Assembly: GCA_020310875.1 (NCBI GenBank)
Contig: CM035433.1
Span: forward strand, 107,313,758 to 107,377,757
Direction of reading: 5' to 3'
DNA from: Ceratopteris richardii
Lineage: Eukaryota; Streptophyta; Polypodiopsida; Polypodiales; Pteridaceae
DNA length: 64,000 bases
Part shown: in pieces, positions 21,906 through 32,740 of the stretch
How the letters are laid out: each line of letters starts with the position of its first letter
Position numbering within the stretch: the stretch's first letter is position 1
Notes under the pieces: generated by a model
Told to the model about the DNA's origin: nothing
The model's input: only the letters and a program-made list of their open reading frames with translations
Databases searched by the model: none
Made by a program: the position numbers and the translations under genes

Positions 21906-23497
21906 GGATCACTCGACAATGTCTCTTTGTTCTTTATTTTCTTGTTTCTTTTTAAAATTCTTTAAATTCTTGTCTTGTCTCAATGTTCACGTCAAGAATC
22001 GACTTTTCCATTGTACTTTTTGAGTTCTCTTTCCCTCAGACTCAAGTTCTTTCCTTTAGGTTTTCGTATCGCACACTTTTACTTTAGTCTTGGACTTGAA
22101 AAATTAAGTCTCTTGGACTTGATGCATTCCTATCATCTTTAATCCACAATGCTAAACCTTTAGCCTAAGCTAATAATTGACTAAGGGGGTTGAGCATTCC
22201 TCCAACCTCGAGTCAGCTTCTTTGATTGCTCTGATGCCCAAAGAGTCGCACTTCCCAAACCATGCATTCTTCACTGCCTTGCTTTGATTGCCCTTGGATA
22301 GCTCTTGTTAGACCTGTAAAAATCCAATGTTTAGACCACTTTTTTAAATTAATGATCAAATACTTTGATATATACACCTTTTAAGTCCTTTCTTTTATGG
22401 CCAAATTTTCTCCAATGCCCCCTTTCTTTCCTAGTCCCACTTATGGGTCAACCTCAAATTATGTTATCTAAATATCAACGTCTTCTTCTTGAAAAAACAG
22501 TTGAGGTCATATAGTACTCATAAAGAGCTTTCTAAGGAGCTATAAAGCTCAAAAAACAGACTTCGAATGAAAAAGATATGAGCGTTCAGGCCCTCGGGAT
22601 TAAAAACTAATAAATAGGTTTTTCTTCAATTATGAGCTAAGGGGTCTCCAATGCGTCTAATCACCCAAAAATTTTCTCAAAATAGCCTCAAATTTTCCCA
22701 AAAATTTAAACGCTAATTTTTTCCGTTTTGGGTGAACAATCGTGATGGTCTGGGACAATCGCGATGATCTGGGACAATCGCGATGGTTTGGGACCGTCGT
22801 GATGGCTCAGGTGAACCATCACGATGGCGTGGTACAATCGCGATGGTCCAATGGAGCAAGGCATCTTGATGGTCTAGAGTGAAGCATCACGATGGTTTGT
22901 CTAGCGAGCAATCGCGATGGCGTGAGCCTGTCGGGATGGTCACAAGGTGCGATGGCATGAGCAAATTGCGATGGTCCAATTTTGAAGCATCACGATGGCG
23001 TACCTCGTATCATCGCGATGGTCTATCTTGACACGTGGCAAGTGGGTTGTCGCGATGGCGTGAGCCAATCATGATGACGTGGGGTCGATGGGATCGTCAC
23101 GATGGTCAATGACCGTCACGATGGTTCAAGTGAACCATCACAATGGTCCGAGACTGTTGTGATGGTCCGGCTGAGTCATCGCGATGGTGTGAGCCAATTG
23201 CAATGGTGTGACACAATCGCGATGGCATGAGCCCGTCACGATGGTCCACCAAAATACAAATTTTTTGTATGCACCTATGGATTCGTGTGTGTGCAAGTGT
23301 CACCTACCTCGTGGTGTGGTCGCTTACCAAAAATGCCGACTTTGTCAGACTATTGTGATGGTCCAATTCCAATGGCAGATTGTGATAGAAAGTGGATTTT
23401 TTACCTTTTGAAAGCTTTCCTGTTGCTCCGGAGCACTGTACCTATAAGAAAATTCAAAAACACACAAGCACATACAAGCACAAAAGCTCTCTCTCTC
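21906..23497 (-). other. Gypsy E1 leader (5' untranslated region)
   Basis: About 1.6 kb lies between gag and the (CT)n junction at 23497 and is colinear with the F leader at 57740-59420. It contains the TCGCGATGG array (22736-23250). It ends inside a short CT run, where it is joined to a second, different copy of the gag start (E2). Confidence 0.85.
22736..23250. repeat. TCGCGATGG interspersed array, copy 1 (about 25 units)
   Basis: A 9-10 bp core, (A/G)TCGCGATGG, recurs every 17-35 bp, separated by semi-conserved spacers such as CGTGAGCCA and TCTGGGACA. Many cores are decayed to TCGTGATGG or TCACGATGG, that is CpG to TpG/CpA. Spacer phrases match the F array in the same order. Confidence 0.92.
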
Positions 23498-23780
23498 TCT
23501 CAAACCATCCTCATAGATGCGTGCACCTAATCAGTTGTTCCTATATTCCAATTGCATTTTATAGGGACCTTCTAGTGTCTAAAATTAGGCAGTGACTGAG
23601 CTACTTGTGGGTCTCTCCATGCTAAAGGACATTTTAGAATCACTAGTTTTTGAGCTTAATATGTAAGGATAACCACTAAGTTGTTGTGCTCACGTCCTAC
23701 ATGTGTGAGTGACACTAGCTTCAGAAGATCTGATGTGTTGTTGATCTCTCCTTAGGTGTCTACCTGATCTAGGTTCATGT
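23498..23780 (-). pseudogene. Gypsy E2 gag N-terminal fragment
   Basis: Homologous to the first ~95 codons of Gypsy F gag (57436-57730). The sense strand includes the start region near 23778 (ATGAACCTAG), the SYPYE-like block and the end YEDGL-like segment at 23498. It is a second, more diverged copy of the gag start, lying upstream of the E1 leader in the same orientation, and it is interrupted by stops. It belongs with the E2 leader, primer site and LTR to its right. Confidence 0.75.
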
Positions 23781-25437
23781 GCCCAACTTTTAGTCTAATG
23801 ATGCTTGTACAAGCACATTAATGATTCGTTGATATCAATCACTTTTTCCTTTTAACTTCTTTAGTATGTATTTGCTCGTCATAAGGAGCACTGAGGTTTG
23901 TCCTACTTGATGTTCTTCATCCAATCAGATTAAATTATTTGCCCTTAAGTCATTCCTAGACTGCAATCAACCTATTCTTAAACTTGAGAATTTAAGGGCT
24001 CCTAGAACTTGAGTGTTCCTATCATGCCTCTAATCAATCAAAACCACTAATCGCACTTAGCCTATGCTAAACATTAACTAAGGGGTTTGAGAGATCTTCC
24101 AACCTCAAGTCACTTCTCCTTGTTTGCTCTCCTATGCCCAGGATGTGCATTCCCAATCTTGCCACACTCTTGCTCTCGATGCCCTTCGATGTTCTCAATG
24201 GACCTATAAAAGTCCCATAGTTAGATCAAGAGTTAATTTTATTTTCATTAATAGAACACTTTCATTCATGTATTTCAAAGATCGAATTTTCTCTTGTTTT
24301 TATGGAAGACTTCCTTAGAGATCCCTATCTTCCTCACCCCTCTGGTAGGCCAACTTCAAAATACTATACCTAAAACTCACCATATTATTTTTACAAAAAC
24401 TAGTCAAGGTTTGCGTAGGATTCCAAACAAGCTTTCAACAAACTCAAGATCACTAAAAACAGATTTTGTATGAAAAAGCTATGTCAGTTTAGGGTTTTGG
24501 GGTTCAAAACAAGCAAACATGCAAACAAGACTTCTCGAAATATTTGCTTGGGGGCCTGACAATGCTCCAATTACTTGAATTTTTTACCAAAATTAGCTCC
24601 AAAATTGCAAAAATAAAAAACCCTAAATTATGCAGATTTAGTGGTACCATCACGATGGCATGAGCTTGTCACCATGGTCTGGGGTCATTGTGATGGTCTA
24701 GGGTCATTGCGCTGGCATGAGCCAATCGCGATGGTGAATGGTTGGTTCATTCATTGCGATAGTTTGCTATGATCGTGATGCAATGGTCAAAGCACAATGG
24801 TTTGAAGGTGTTTCCATGGTATGTACCAGTCGTAGCGGTGTGGTGTCTTGTCGATATGGCCAGATGAATCTTCGTAATGGCTTACGCCAATCACGATGGC
24901 ATGGGGTCTCGTCATGATGGTGAAGTCCCATTGCGATGACGTGAGCCCATCACAATGGTCAAGTGGATGGTCACAATGGTGTGAGCCCATCGCGATGGTC
25001 CACAAAAATGCAAATTTTTTGAATCCAACTATGGAATCCTTAGTGCGCCAAGATGATCTACACCCTCAATAGTAATGTATTAAAAAAAAAGAACTTGTCA
25101 AACCATTGTGATGGTCTCAGACATTCGGCAAAGATGATGAAAATACAAAAAAATTACTTGTTTTGCTGCCTGTGCACAATGTTGAATGCTATTCTTGCCA
25201 AAAAAGCTCTCAAGCACACCAAGTCAACCTCTCTCGCACTCACAAATGAAATGAGAGAATGGATATGGAAGGTGGAGGTAGATCAAAATGGTGAAGATGG
25301 TGATGCAAGAGAGTAGAGATGATGGAGATGATGTTGATGATGAAGAAAGTAAAGAAAATAGAAAAATTACCTACTTACCTATGATTCCAACATCACATCT
25401 CTACATCTTACCATCACATGCTCATCCTCAAAGCTCT
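23781..25437 (-). other. Gypsy E2 leader
   Basis: About 1.65 kb lies between the E2 gag fragment and its primer site and is colinear with the E1 and F leaders. The conserved phrase CAAAAAACAGA near 24450 and the array at 24650-25002 are present. It contains no gene: the frames at 25053-25497 are chance or repeat-derived. Confidence 0.8.
24650..25002. repeat. TCGCGATGG interspersed array, copy 2 (about 17 units, most decayed)
   Basis: The spacing and spacer words (GTGAGCCCATC, TGAGCCAATC) match the other two arrays, but most cores have lost CpG (TCACAATGG, TTGTGATGG, TCATGATGG). This is the most decayed of the three arrays. Confidence 0.88.
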
Positions 25438-25456
25438 ATCCCTAACAACGGTGCCA
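25438..25456 (-). other. Primer-binding site of Gypsy E2
   Basis: The sense strand reads TGGCACCGTTGTTAGGGAT, a variant of the TGGCGCCGTTGCCGGGGA site typical of Athila/Tat-type plant Gypsy elements (reported as tRNA-Asp). It lies 7 bp inside the LTR end. Confidence 0.8.
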
Positions 25457-25463
25457 AATTTGG

Positions 25464-26090
25464 TGTTGTTCTAGCACAATGGCAAGTACCAACGTGAGGA
25501 GATCCACCTCATAATTGTCAATCTGGGAAGACATGAGGAAGGTATGATGATCATGATCAAATCAGAGTACAAGTGTGTGAGTGAGAAGCACACAAACATG
25601 CACACATGTACACACACACGGGGCAAGACAAAGAGTGGAACAATGGAATCCTCTATTAGCAAGCTCAAAGAAAGTATACAATGCTCCAGAATTAGTTCAC
25701 TCTCCAATGAGCTAACCTAAAAAATGAGCTCTCTATCTCTTTTTATAGTTTTTTGACTAGTTTTGGCCCTATCCACACCTAGTGTCCAACCTAGTTAAAA
25801 ACTAGGTTCTAGGGCTTATTTGGGGGCCCAAACAGAGTCCAAAAATTATGAAATTGGTATGTAACTACTTCTAATACTCCTCAAGTTTGAAGACTCCTTA
25901 GCTTGGACAAAATGGAGCTAAAAAAATGTGAAATGATATTTACAATGGTTCTTAGTGATAAAAATCACTATTTTTATAGGGATGTCTTCTAAAAATTTGA
26001 CTTGGAGCTCCCTACATGCTCCCTCTTTCTGTGTGTCCACTACTTCGACATGTTCCCATGTCTCATGCTTCACCTTAAGTGCCACCACCC
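25464..26090 (-). repeat. 5' LTR of Gypsy E2 (about 627 bp)
   Basis: Colinear with the J, G and F LTRs. The sense end ...CTAGAACAACA lies at 25464, a CA-rich stretch at about 25590-25620, and a TATA box (ACTATAAAAAG) at 25738-25749. The AGTGATTTTTATCACT near-palindrome is at about 25957-25972. The outer boundary is placed where homology changes to plus-strand gag (K) at about 26090, and it is accurate only to a few bases. Confidence 0.82.
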
Positions 26091-28217
26091 CTAGATATAA
26101 TCCATACCTAGGACCACTCATAGCCCCAAATCCATACGAGTATGGAGGATATGGTCAACCACAACCTGTGCTACGGCAACAACCACTACATCCATAGAAT
26201 GTAGTGCTTATAAAGTATACTTAACCAGAAGAAAATCCAAAAAGAGCCATAGTGCAAGGCATGCCCTTGACAAACACAAAAAATTTAAGCCATGGATTTG
26301 ATCAGACTCATGCAGACTACTACACATATGACACAAGTTTTACTGAATAAGATCAAGCCTATAAGCAACATTACATGGATATGACGGGTATGACAACTCT
26401 TATGGACCAGAATATGCTAGTCTCATGTACGCTGCCCCTATAGCCCCTGTCCCAACTAGACCCCCAATTAGACTGCCTACACCAAGAGGACCATGTTATA
26501 GATGTTGAGGGGATCACTTCAGTAGGGAATGTAGTTTTGCAAAGCCAAGGGGAATTTGGAAAAGGAAGCAGTGAACCATCCAAAGGTTGAGGAGGACAAG
26601 AACCTAAAGCTCAAGTGGTAGAGGACTCAGAGGGACTAGAGGAGACCTCTAAAAGTAACAAGACTCAGAGGTGGAAGACAAGGCGAGAAAAAATTAAAAA
26701 TAAATGGATTAAAAGAATCACTGAACAGAAAGAGAAAACTATAAAAGAAACTAAGATAGGTGAAAATCAGGAGACACACAAGAAGGCTCACATGGTGACC
26801 AAGGAGTCGAAGAGAGTACTGGTAGGATCAATTCTAGCAGATCCCATGCCTAAAGACCTAAGCATGTGGTTGAAGGCTTATCAATCCAGGATAGAGACAG
26901 GGCCTAGCATCAAACAACATGAAAGAAGTTATCCTCGAGGAGATTTGGAGAAGGAGTGATTGGAAATATGTAAAAAATTGATTGATATTGCACAAGCTAC
27001 ACTTGAGAATTCTCTATCAACCCTTCTCGAGACTAGGATACTAGAAAACCCATTCCAAGAAGGTTTAGATGTTGCGAAATGAGAACACAAAAGAGGATAG
27101 CAAGATGATGAGAAAAAAGAAAATATTAGCACTAAAGGGGAAGAACAAGGTTCAGTAATCCCAAAAATAAAGGCAAGCTGGCCACGTGACCTGTGGGCTA
27201 GAATTCAAGAAGATCAGTGGAAAAACAGTGGAAAAACACCACCCCTTTTTGAAGAACTAGACACCCTTGGAAACCAACCTACATTGGAAACGAAGGAGAT
27301 ATATGAGGAAATGTCAAGCTTGGATCAAATTAGAGAGGAAGTAAACAGTATATCCACACTTCCCAATTTCATGGGGGAGTATGAGAGGAAGTCAGAATTG
27401 TTTCATGCCCCTACCATCAAAGGCTGAGAAGGGAGGTCACAAGATGAAACCTCTCGAGGTCACAAGATGAAACCTCTCACACATTATCGAAACTCAAGAA
27501 AAAAAAAGTTCAATGTTCTTTTACTATAGAAGAGTTAATATGAATTAAACCTCAGCTGTGGAAACACTTGGTCGAAGAATTTAAGATAGAAGTGGGAGAA
27601 CAAACTAAGGAGAAGAAAGAGGTGGAGGCATCACCCACAATTCAAATACAAGTAGACAAAGTGGAAAAGTTCAGTGAAGGAGACGAAGGAAACACATGCC
27701 TTCCCATCACATTTAATGTATACATGACCAGAGCGATCCTAAACACAAGAGCGGGAGTAGGAATAACCACTACAGAGATATGGGAAAAATGGGGAAATCC
27801 AACTATGTGACCCAACAAATGAAACTCCAATTAGTAGATGGCCATGTAGAGAGACCATTAGGGATCTTAGAAAAGGTCATTCTGACCAGCTGCAGAGTGG
27901 AATTTGAGCATACCCTAGCAATACATCAAATTGGAAAAGTAAGTAATTATGAAATGATTTTAGGATGACTTTTCATGAGACCATTGAGAGTAGTACAAGA
28001 TTGGGGAAGAGATGCATTGTACCTCCAACATCAGGGCACCACCATGAAAATAAATTTGCACACCTTCGCATATAGAGATGTACCTCTTTGTAGAATAGGA
28101 AGTGAGAAGATGAAGTCAACTCTTGTGTCAAAGCTAGAGTGTAGCTACATGCTACTATTGGAGATGTTGCACATAAAGCTAAGGTCTATCCGAGTCTACA
28201 TGAACAACTCAAAGTAG
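26091..28217 (+). pseudogene. Gypsy K: gag C-terminus and protease remnant (plus strand)
   Basis: Colinear with Gypsy F 55900-54000 but on the other strand. It begins in the Pro/Gln/Tyr-rich gag segment (PNPYEYGGYGQPQPVLRQQP). A zinc knuckle at about 26490-26533 (CYRC, stop, GDHFSREC) follows, then a charged coiled segment (26615-26959) and a region of stops. The protease at 27568-27968 has lost its active site: where F reads ILDSGAR, K reads ILNTRAG, so the catalytic Asp is replaced by Asn. The flap-side block QLVDGHVERPLGILE and the YEMILG end are kept. It continues through the linker (ALYLQHQGTTMKINL) to about 28217. Confidence 0.85.
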
Positions 28218-28780
28218 AGTTACTTTTTTTACTAAGTTTGATAGAATGGTGGACTGAATGGCTCTAAGAAGTATTTCATTTGATCTCCTCTATCCACCTC
28301 TAAGCGATCTACAACTTATCACTACTACCAAGTCAAGCCATCCAGCTAAAGCTCCCCTTCCTTTTGACTAGGACCATCACCTGTGTTTGGATCCTCACAT
28401 AAGAGCAATGTTGGGTGATAGAGATTGTGGTATCTCTACTATCTTCTTATGATTGAAGTGCTCTTAGTCAAGGCTCTGAATGGGCAGGTAGCAAGCCTAT
28501 GTTCAGAATTTTTCTTCTTGGGTACAAAAGAGATTAAACACTGCATGTATGACTATATCCTTGTTGTACATACACAAATTGTCTCTATTTTTGTTGGCAT
28601 GCAAGTCTCACAATGGATGAAATCTGATTGCTAGGGTATCCTCATAATGTTTAGGAGGTTGTGACTATATGAAGATCTTCGAAGGCTTGCAAATACATCC
28701 TCAATGTCTCTCTCCCTCTAGTAAGAAACATCTTATAGTGTTAGAAGCACAAAGCACATGCATACAAAGGTGCTATGCAA
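28218..28780. other. No gene recognised
   Basis: Plus-strand translation shows scattered stops and no domain I can name. It may belong to the minus-strand Copia remnant M to its right or be an unrelated insertion. Confidence 0.35.
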
Positions 28781-29329
28781 GCTTCCTGACAACTACTTTG
28801 TTATGAGTGCCACGTGGGAGGGGATGAATCAATAAAAAAATTGATATGATTTCTGTGATAATGAGATTTAAGACCATGGTACTAGCCCCATTCAAGCTAT
28901 AAAACCAAGTAGTTATTATACTTAATTTGTCAAAAAAGCAATGAAGAGATGCGGCACAAGAAATCCACAAATGAGTTTTGCAAAGCTCACCACGTTTGAG
29001 GATAGAGTGAAGCCACCAAAAAATGAAATTGAAGAGTGTTTATAAACACTTCAAAAGAAAAGATGCGTCAAAACTCCATGAAACTGAACACTAAAATAGA
29101 AGAACCGTCAGATGCAAGGGTGGGAGGGAGGGAAAATGGGGTAAAGGAGGTACAAAATGATGATGAATTAAGTGTGGGAGGGTGGGAAAATAGGAAAAAA
29201 GAGGCCCAAAGGAGTGTAAATTGATGGAAAAAGGCTTCTCTAAGTGGGTGGAGAGCAACATCACCAAAGTCAAGTACCACCACCACCAAAAAAATCAGCA
29301 AATGAACCACCAACACCTCCAGCCATTGA
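28781..29329 (-). pseudogene. Copia M gag remnant (minus strand)
   Basis: Just downstream of the minus-strand primer site, the sense frame starts with a Gly-rich stretch and includes a decayed KLNYNNYLV-type block reminiscent of the Copia gag opening (KLxGxNYxxW). Frames are short and broken by stops, and no zinc knuckle is visible. The assignment rests mainly on position beside the primer site and LTR. Confidence 0.4.
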
Positions 29330-29339
29330 TCTGATACCA
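29330..29339 (-). other. Primer-binding site of Copia M
   Basis: The sense strand reads TGGTATCAGA, the core of the Met-tRNA primer site. It directly abuts the sequence TG at 29340 that would end an LTR. Confidence 0.65.
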
Positions 29340-29811
29340 TGTAGAGAGTATATGCATGGAAACAAAATGAGATGAAGAGTGTACTCACAAAATGAAAGAG
29401 TGTGAGACTCAAAAATGATTAGACCATGAAATGGGAAAAGTCACATGGACTAGAGTGAGCTTGCCAAGAGCATGGAGTAGGCTCTTCAACCTTCTGACCA
29501 AGTGCAAAAGGGGGGAGAGGCCCTCCTTATATAGAATTGGGGGGATGCTCTCCAAAGTACATCATATGTGGGATAATTCCCCTTGAAGGAGAATGAAGAC
29601 ATAGGTAGAAGCAAATGGCAAGATACCCAAATACAAAGAGAAACAATATAAAATGGAAATGAACTAGAAATGGAGTGTCTCTAAGATACAAAATGGAGAT
29701 GAACTCTCATATCCTCAATAGTTTTCATTTTTGTACAAAAATATGCATGAATTTTGGTGCATGCATATAGATGATAAAACTTAACTTCTAAACATGCATG
29801 AGCATTAGCTA
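29340..29811 (-). repeat. Probable 5' LTR of Copia M
   Basis: This extends from the primer site to the start of the Gypsy J LTR. It has a sense TATA box (TTCTATATAAGGAGGG) at about 29523-29538. The right boundary is not defined because J begins there. No partner LTR is visible. Confidence 0.55.
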
Positions 29812-30463
29812 TGTTGGCAGTAGCCAAAGGCACAGCCGACACAAAAGCATGTGAAGGTGGATCACAAAGAAGTAGTGGGGAGCCAAGCAGATTATTTTTT
29901 CAAAGAAAGATGTTTTAAAATACTTCTCCAAAACCATCAATAGTGATTTTCATCACTCTTGTACCATATGTAACATAGAACAACCACTTTTGTAATTCAT
30001 AGCTCCATTTTCTGCAAGCTGAGGACTCCTCAAGCTTGAGGAGCTTAGGTAGAAAGAGCTTACCAATTTTGGTTATTTTTAGATCTCGTTCACCCCTTCA
30101 AATAGCACCTAGAACCTATTTTTTAACTATGTCGGTCGCTAGATGTGAAATCGGTCGAAACTAGTATAAAAACTATAAAAAGAGCTAGAGATCTCATTTT
30201 TGAGGTTAGCTTGTATGAGTAGAGGAGAGCTTAGAGCTATTTTGAGATTTTAAGAGTGTCCTTGAGTAATAGAATCTACTTTCAACCTTCCATTGTGTCT
30301 TGCTTGTCTCTTCATTGTGTGTGTGTGCATCTCTATGCTTCTCACCTTCACTCTCACTATATCTCATGTTCACGATCTTCATATCACTCCTATCTCTTTC
30401 ATGGATTGACATTAAGGAGGTGGAGCTTCTTAACATGGTACTTACCATTGTGCTAGAGCAACA
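29812..30463 (+). repeat. 5' LTR of Gypsy J (652 bp)
   Basis: Starts TGTTGGCAGTAGCC and ends AGAGCAACA. It is colinear with the LTRs of F, G and E2 on the other strand. It contains the AGTGATTTTCATCACT near-palindrome (about 29942-29957) and a TATA box ACTATAAAAAGAG (30171-30184). A GT-rich stretch is at about 30317-30330. The first ~100 bp form an open frame starting ATGTTGGCAGTA, in phase with the frame that enters the G LTR. Confidence 0.92.
30171..30184 (+). promoter_or_regulatory. Gypsy-family LTR TATA box (copy J)
   Basis: ACTATAAAAAGAGC is conserved in all four LTRs of the family (also 25738-25749, 39617-39630 and 62907-62920 on the minus strand). That conservation supports a real core promoter. 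Confidence 0.7.
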
Positions 30464-30470
30464 CCAAATT

Positions 30471-30491
30471 TGGCACCGTTGCTAGGGATCG
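30471..30491 (+). other. Primer-binding site of Gypsy J
   Basis: TGGCACCGTTGCTAGGGATCG lies 7 bp inside the LTR end and is the same site type as in E2 and F. Confidence 0.85.
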
Positions 30492-30560
30492 AGTCTAGGA
30501 CGAATGTGTGATGGTAAGAGTATAGCAAGAAGTGGCATTGGAAGGTAAAAATTTCAGTTT

Positions 30561-31931
30561 TTGTTGTTGTTTTTAATTATGTTTTTGTGTTTTTCATCTC
30601 GTCTACAGTCCTTCACCACCGCATCATCTTCTTCCACTCTGAATAAATCAAAAAATTCACCATATCCACCCATTCTCCTCATTTCCCCTCATTTGTGCAT
30701 GCAAGATCAGGTTATCCAACTCAAAAATCCTAATCAACCCTTCGAACTTCAACACCTAGTGGTTGAATTCAAGGAGGTTTTGTACATTGATAAGCAAGGA
30801 ACCATGTATGTGGTTACCTGCTTACTAGGTAGGATAGATGAGTTTAGAAATATCATTCCCAAGAATGTGATAGGAGACCTAGGACAAGAACCCAAGACTC
30901 CTCGAGGAAAATCCATCTTGACCAGAGTGATCACCCTAGAATGGGTCCCCAAGACAAAGAAAACATATAACTATTCTTGAATAGAGAAATAGTGGAAGTC
31001 TTTTAGAGATTCAAGCCAGATCAACTTAGCAAAATAGGTGGAGTCACCATCTACGAGTTCAAAGATTATGGGATACCAGACAAAGTTTTGTATCTATATA
31101 ATACATCGGAGAGAACTTTCTTGGTAATAGAGCATGGTAGGCATGCATACACTTGGACGGGCAAACTGATTTTTCCTCCACCACGATCTAATGTCTCCCA
31201 TGGCCTCCAAGGTGTAGGATCATCCCAGGCTCATGAAACCTAGAGGGAAAGAACCAGAGAGAGACCTGAGATAAGCTTTGCACACACTATGGGAAAAGAT
31301 AGATTAGAACTTGAAAGTGAAAAACATGAAAGAGAGAAACATAGAGCACATAGACATCAAAGAGAGGAACATGACTTTCACATGCCTAGACCTCGAGAGT
31401 ACCCAAGAACCTTTAAATCCTCTCAAGTGGTCAAGACAATGAAGAACTAATTTGATGGGTCTAGAGATCCTTACAATCATGTGACCAAGTTCAAACAAGT
31501 GTTAAGAGCTGAATATGTTGAGAACATGTTCACCCAGTTTGAGGCATTTGGTTTGACCCTCAAGGGTACTACCTTAGCTTGGTTTCAACCCCTAAATAGT
31601 CGCAATTACCAAAATCTAGGTCAACTACTAGAAGCATTCATTGTAGAGTTTTCCAAGAGTAGCGTGAGGCATAATACATCATCCTTGATCCATAGCTTCA
31701 AGCAGATACCCCAAGAAATAACATGACAAGCCAGACGTAGATTCAAACAATACGTGAAAATATGTCCCACACATGAATTACCTACACAAGCAAAACAAGT
31801 TTCCTTATTTTTAGATGAAATTCTAAGCCAAAAACTTAGACCATATGTATAGCCCAAGGAGCCAATCACACTAGATCAATGCTTGAGAATGTGTATTGCC
31901 ATAGGAGACAACTTGGCCAACATCATTCCAA
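30561..31931 (+). pseudogene. Gypsy J gag (decayed, leader array deleted)
   Basis: Plus-strand gag remnant. The leader is only about 200 bp because the region holding the TCGCGATGG array and the start of gag is missing: sequence matching the F leader at about 59440 runs directly into the gag block VVEFKEVLYIDKQGTMYV. Then come PKTPRGKSILTRV, a stop near 30980, a VLYLYNTSERTFLV block, and the gag core (31481-31726: FTQFEAFGLTLKGTTLAWF, EAFIVEFSKSSVRHNTSSL). It ends within MCIAIGDNLAN at the hairpin junction at 31915. Multiple stops are present. Confidence 0.87.
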
Positions 31932-31956
31932 TTGGCATCTTGGAATGATGTTGGCC
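31915..31956. repeat. Perfect 17-bp inverted repeat (hairpin) at a rearrangement junction
   Basis: The left arm 31915-31931 (GGCCAACATCATTCCAA) and right arm 31940-31956 are exact reverse complements with an 8-bp loop. It sits exactly where plus-strand gag (J) ends and minus-strand Gypsy sequence (O) begins. Confidence 0.97.
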
Positions 31957-32740
31957 ACCAAAATCATGAGTAGAGGATTAATTTAAACATCCTATCACTT
32001 GAAAAGTTTCCTCTTGCTACTCTTGAATGCGATAATTTCAACATTTCCAAGCCCTTCTGTTCAGGAACACAAAATCTAAGATATCCATCCATTCCTCTCT
32101 TGTAGAACTGATTATTTATCAATATGAATTCCACATTTCTTGGAAGTTTCTTGTGTTTGAATTCATTTGCTCTAATTTTTTGTTACCTCAAAATCAAACT
32201 CCATCAAAAGTAAGAAGCATCTTACTATTCTTCTAGTTTGACAAGGGTTGTTTAGAAAATATAATAAAGCTTGATGATCAACAAAGAATTTGAACTTGTT
32301 AGCCAATAAATAGTTTCTGAACTTCTTTACTACATACACCATACCCAAACTCTCTCTTTCAGTTGTGGTGTAGTTTTCTCATAGTTGTTTAATTGTCTAC
32401 ATGCATAGGCTATGAGAAATCTACTTTAATTCCTTCTATAGGTTGTGCCAATACACATTCTAAAGAAACGTTGGAAGCATGAAATATTAAGTCTCATTGA
32501 TGAGTTTTTGGTATTGGTGAAGTGACTAGAAAAGTCTTCAAATTTTCAAACATGAATGTTCTCAATTCTTTAACATTTGTTGGTTTTTCCATTACTATAT
32601 GCTTGTCTTCTCACCCGCATGGGTGATCACTACTTTCTTAGTTTCTTCTTGAGTTTCATATGATTCACATCTTTAATTTTCTCTCCATGGTTTGAAGTTT
32701 ATAAAAAATCTTCCCTCAATCTCATATTTTTCAAAGAAGT
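31957..32740 (-). pseudogene. Gypsy O: RNase H remnant (minus strand)
   Basis: The sense translation, with many stops, retains FENLKTFLVTSPI and FHASNVSLECVLAQP, the latter matching the Gypsy RNase H pattern VDASDxAIGAVLxQ. Next come the ELGYGVCSKEVQK-like block and a VQILC-type segment corresponding to the YLLG..F.V..DH region. The catalytic Asp of the first motif is changed to His. RT proper is missing between this piece and the linker at 32918-33178. No gene product is expected. Confidence 0.65.

Noticed and set aside
25053..25497. Overlapping small frames left of the E2 LTR
   Set aside because: They lie in the Gypsy leader, on the strand opposite to the element, and have low-complexity products.
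26615..27132. Independent Lys/Glu-rich gene
   Set aside because: Its position and sequence match the charged C-terminal gag segment of Gypsy F, so it is part of the Gypsy K remnant.
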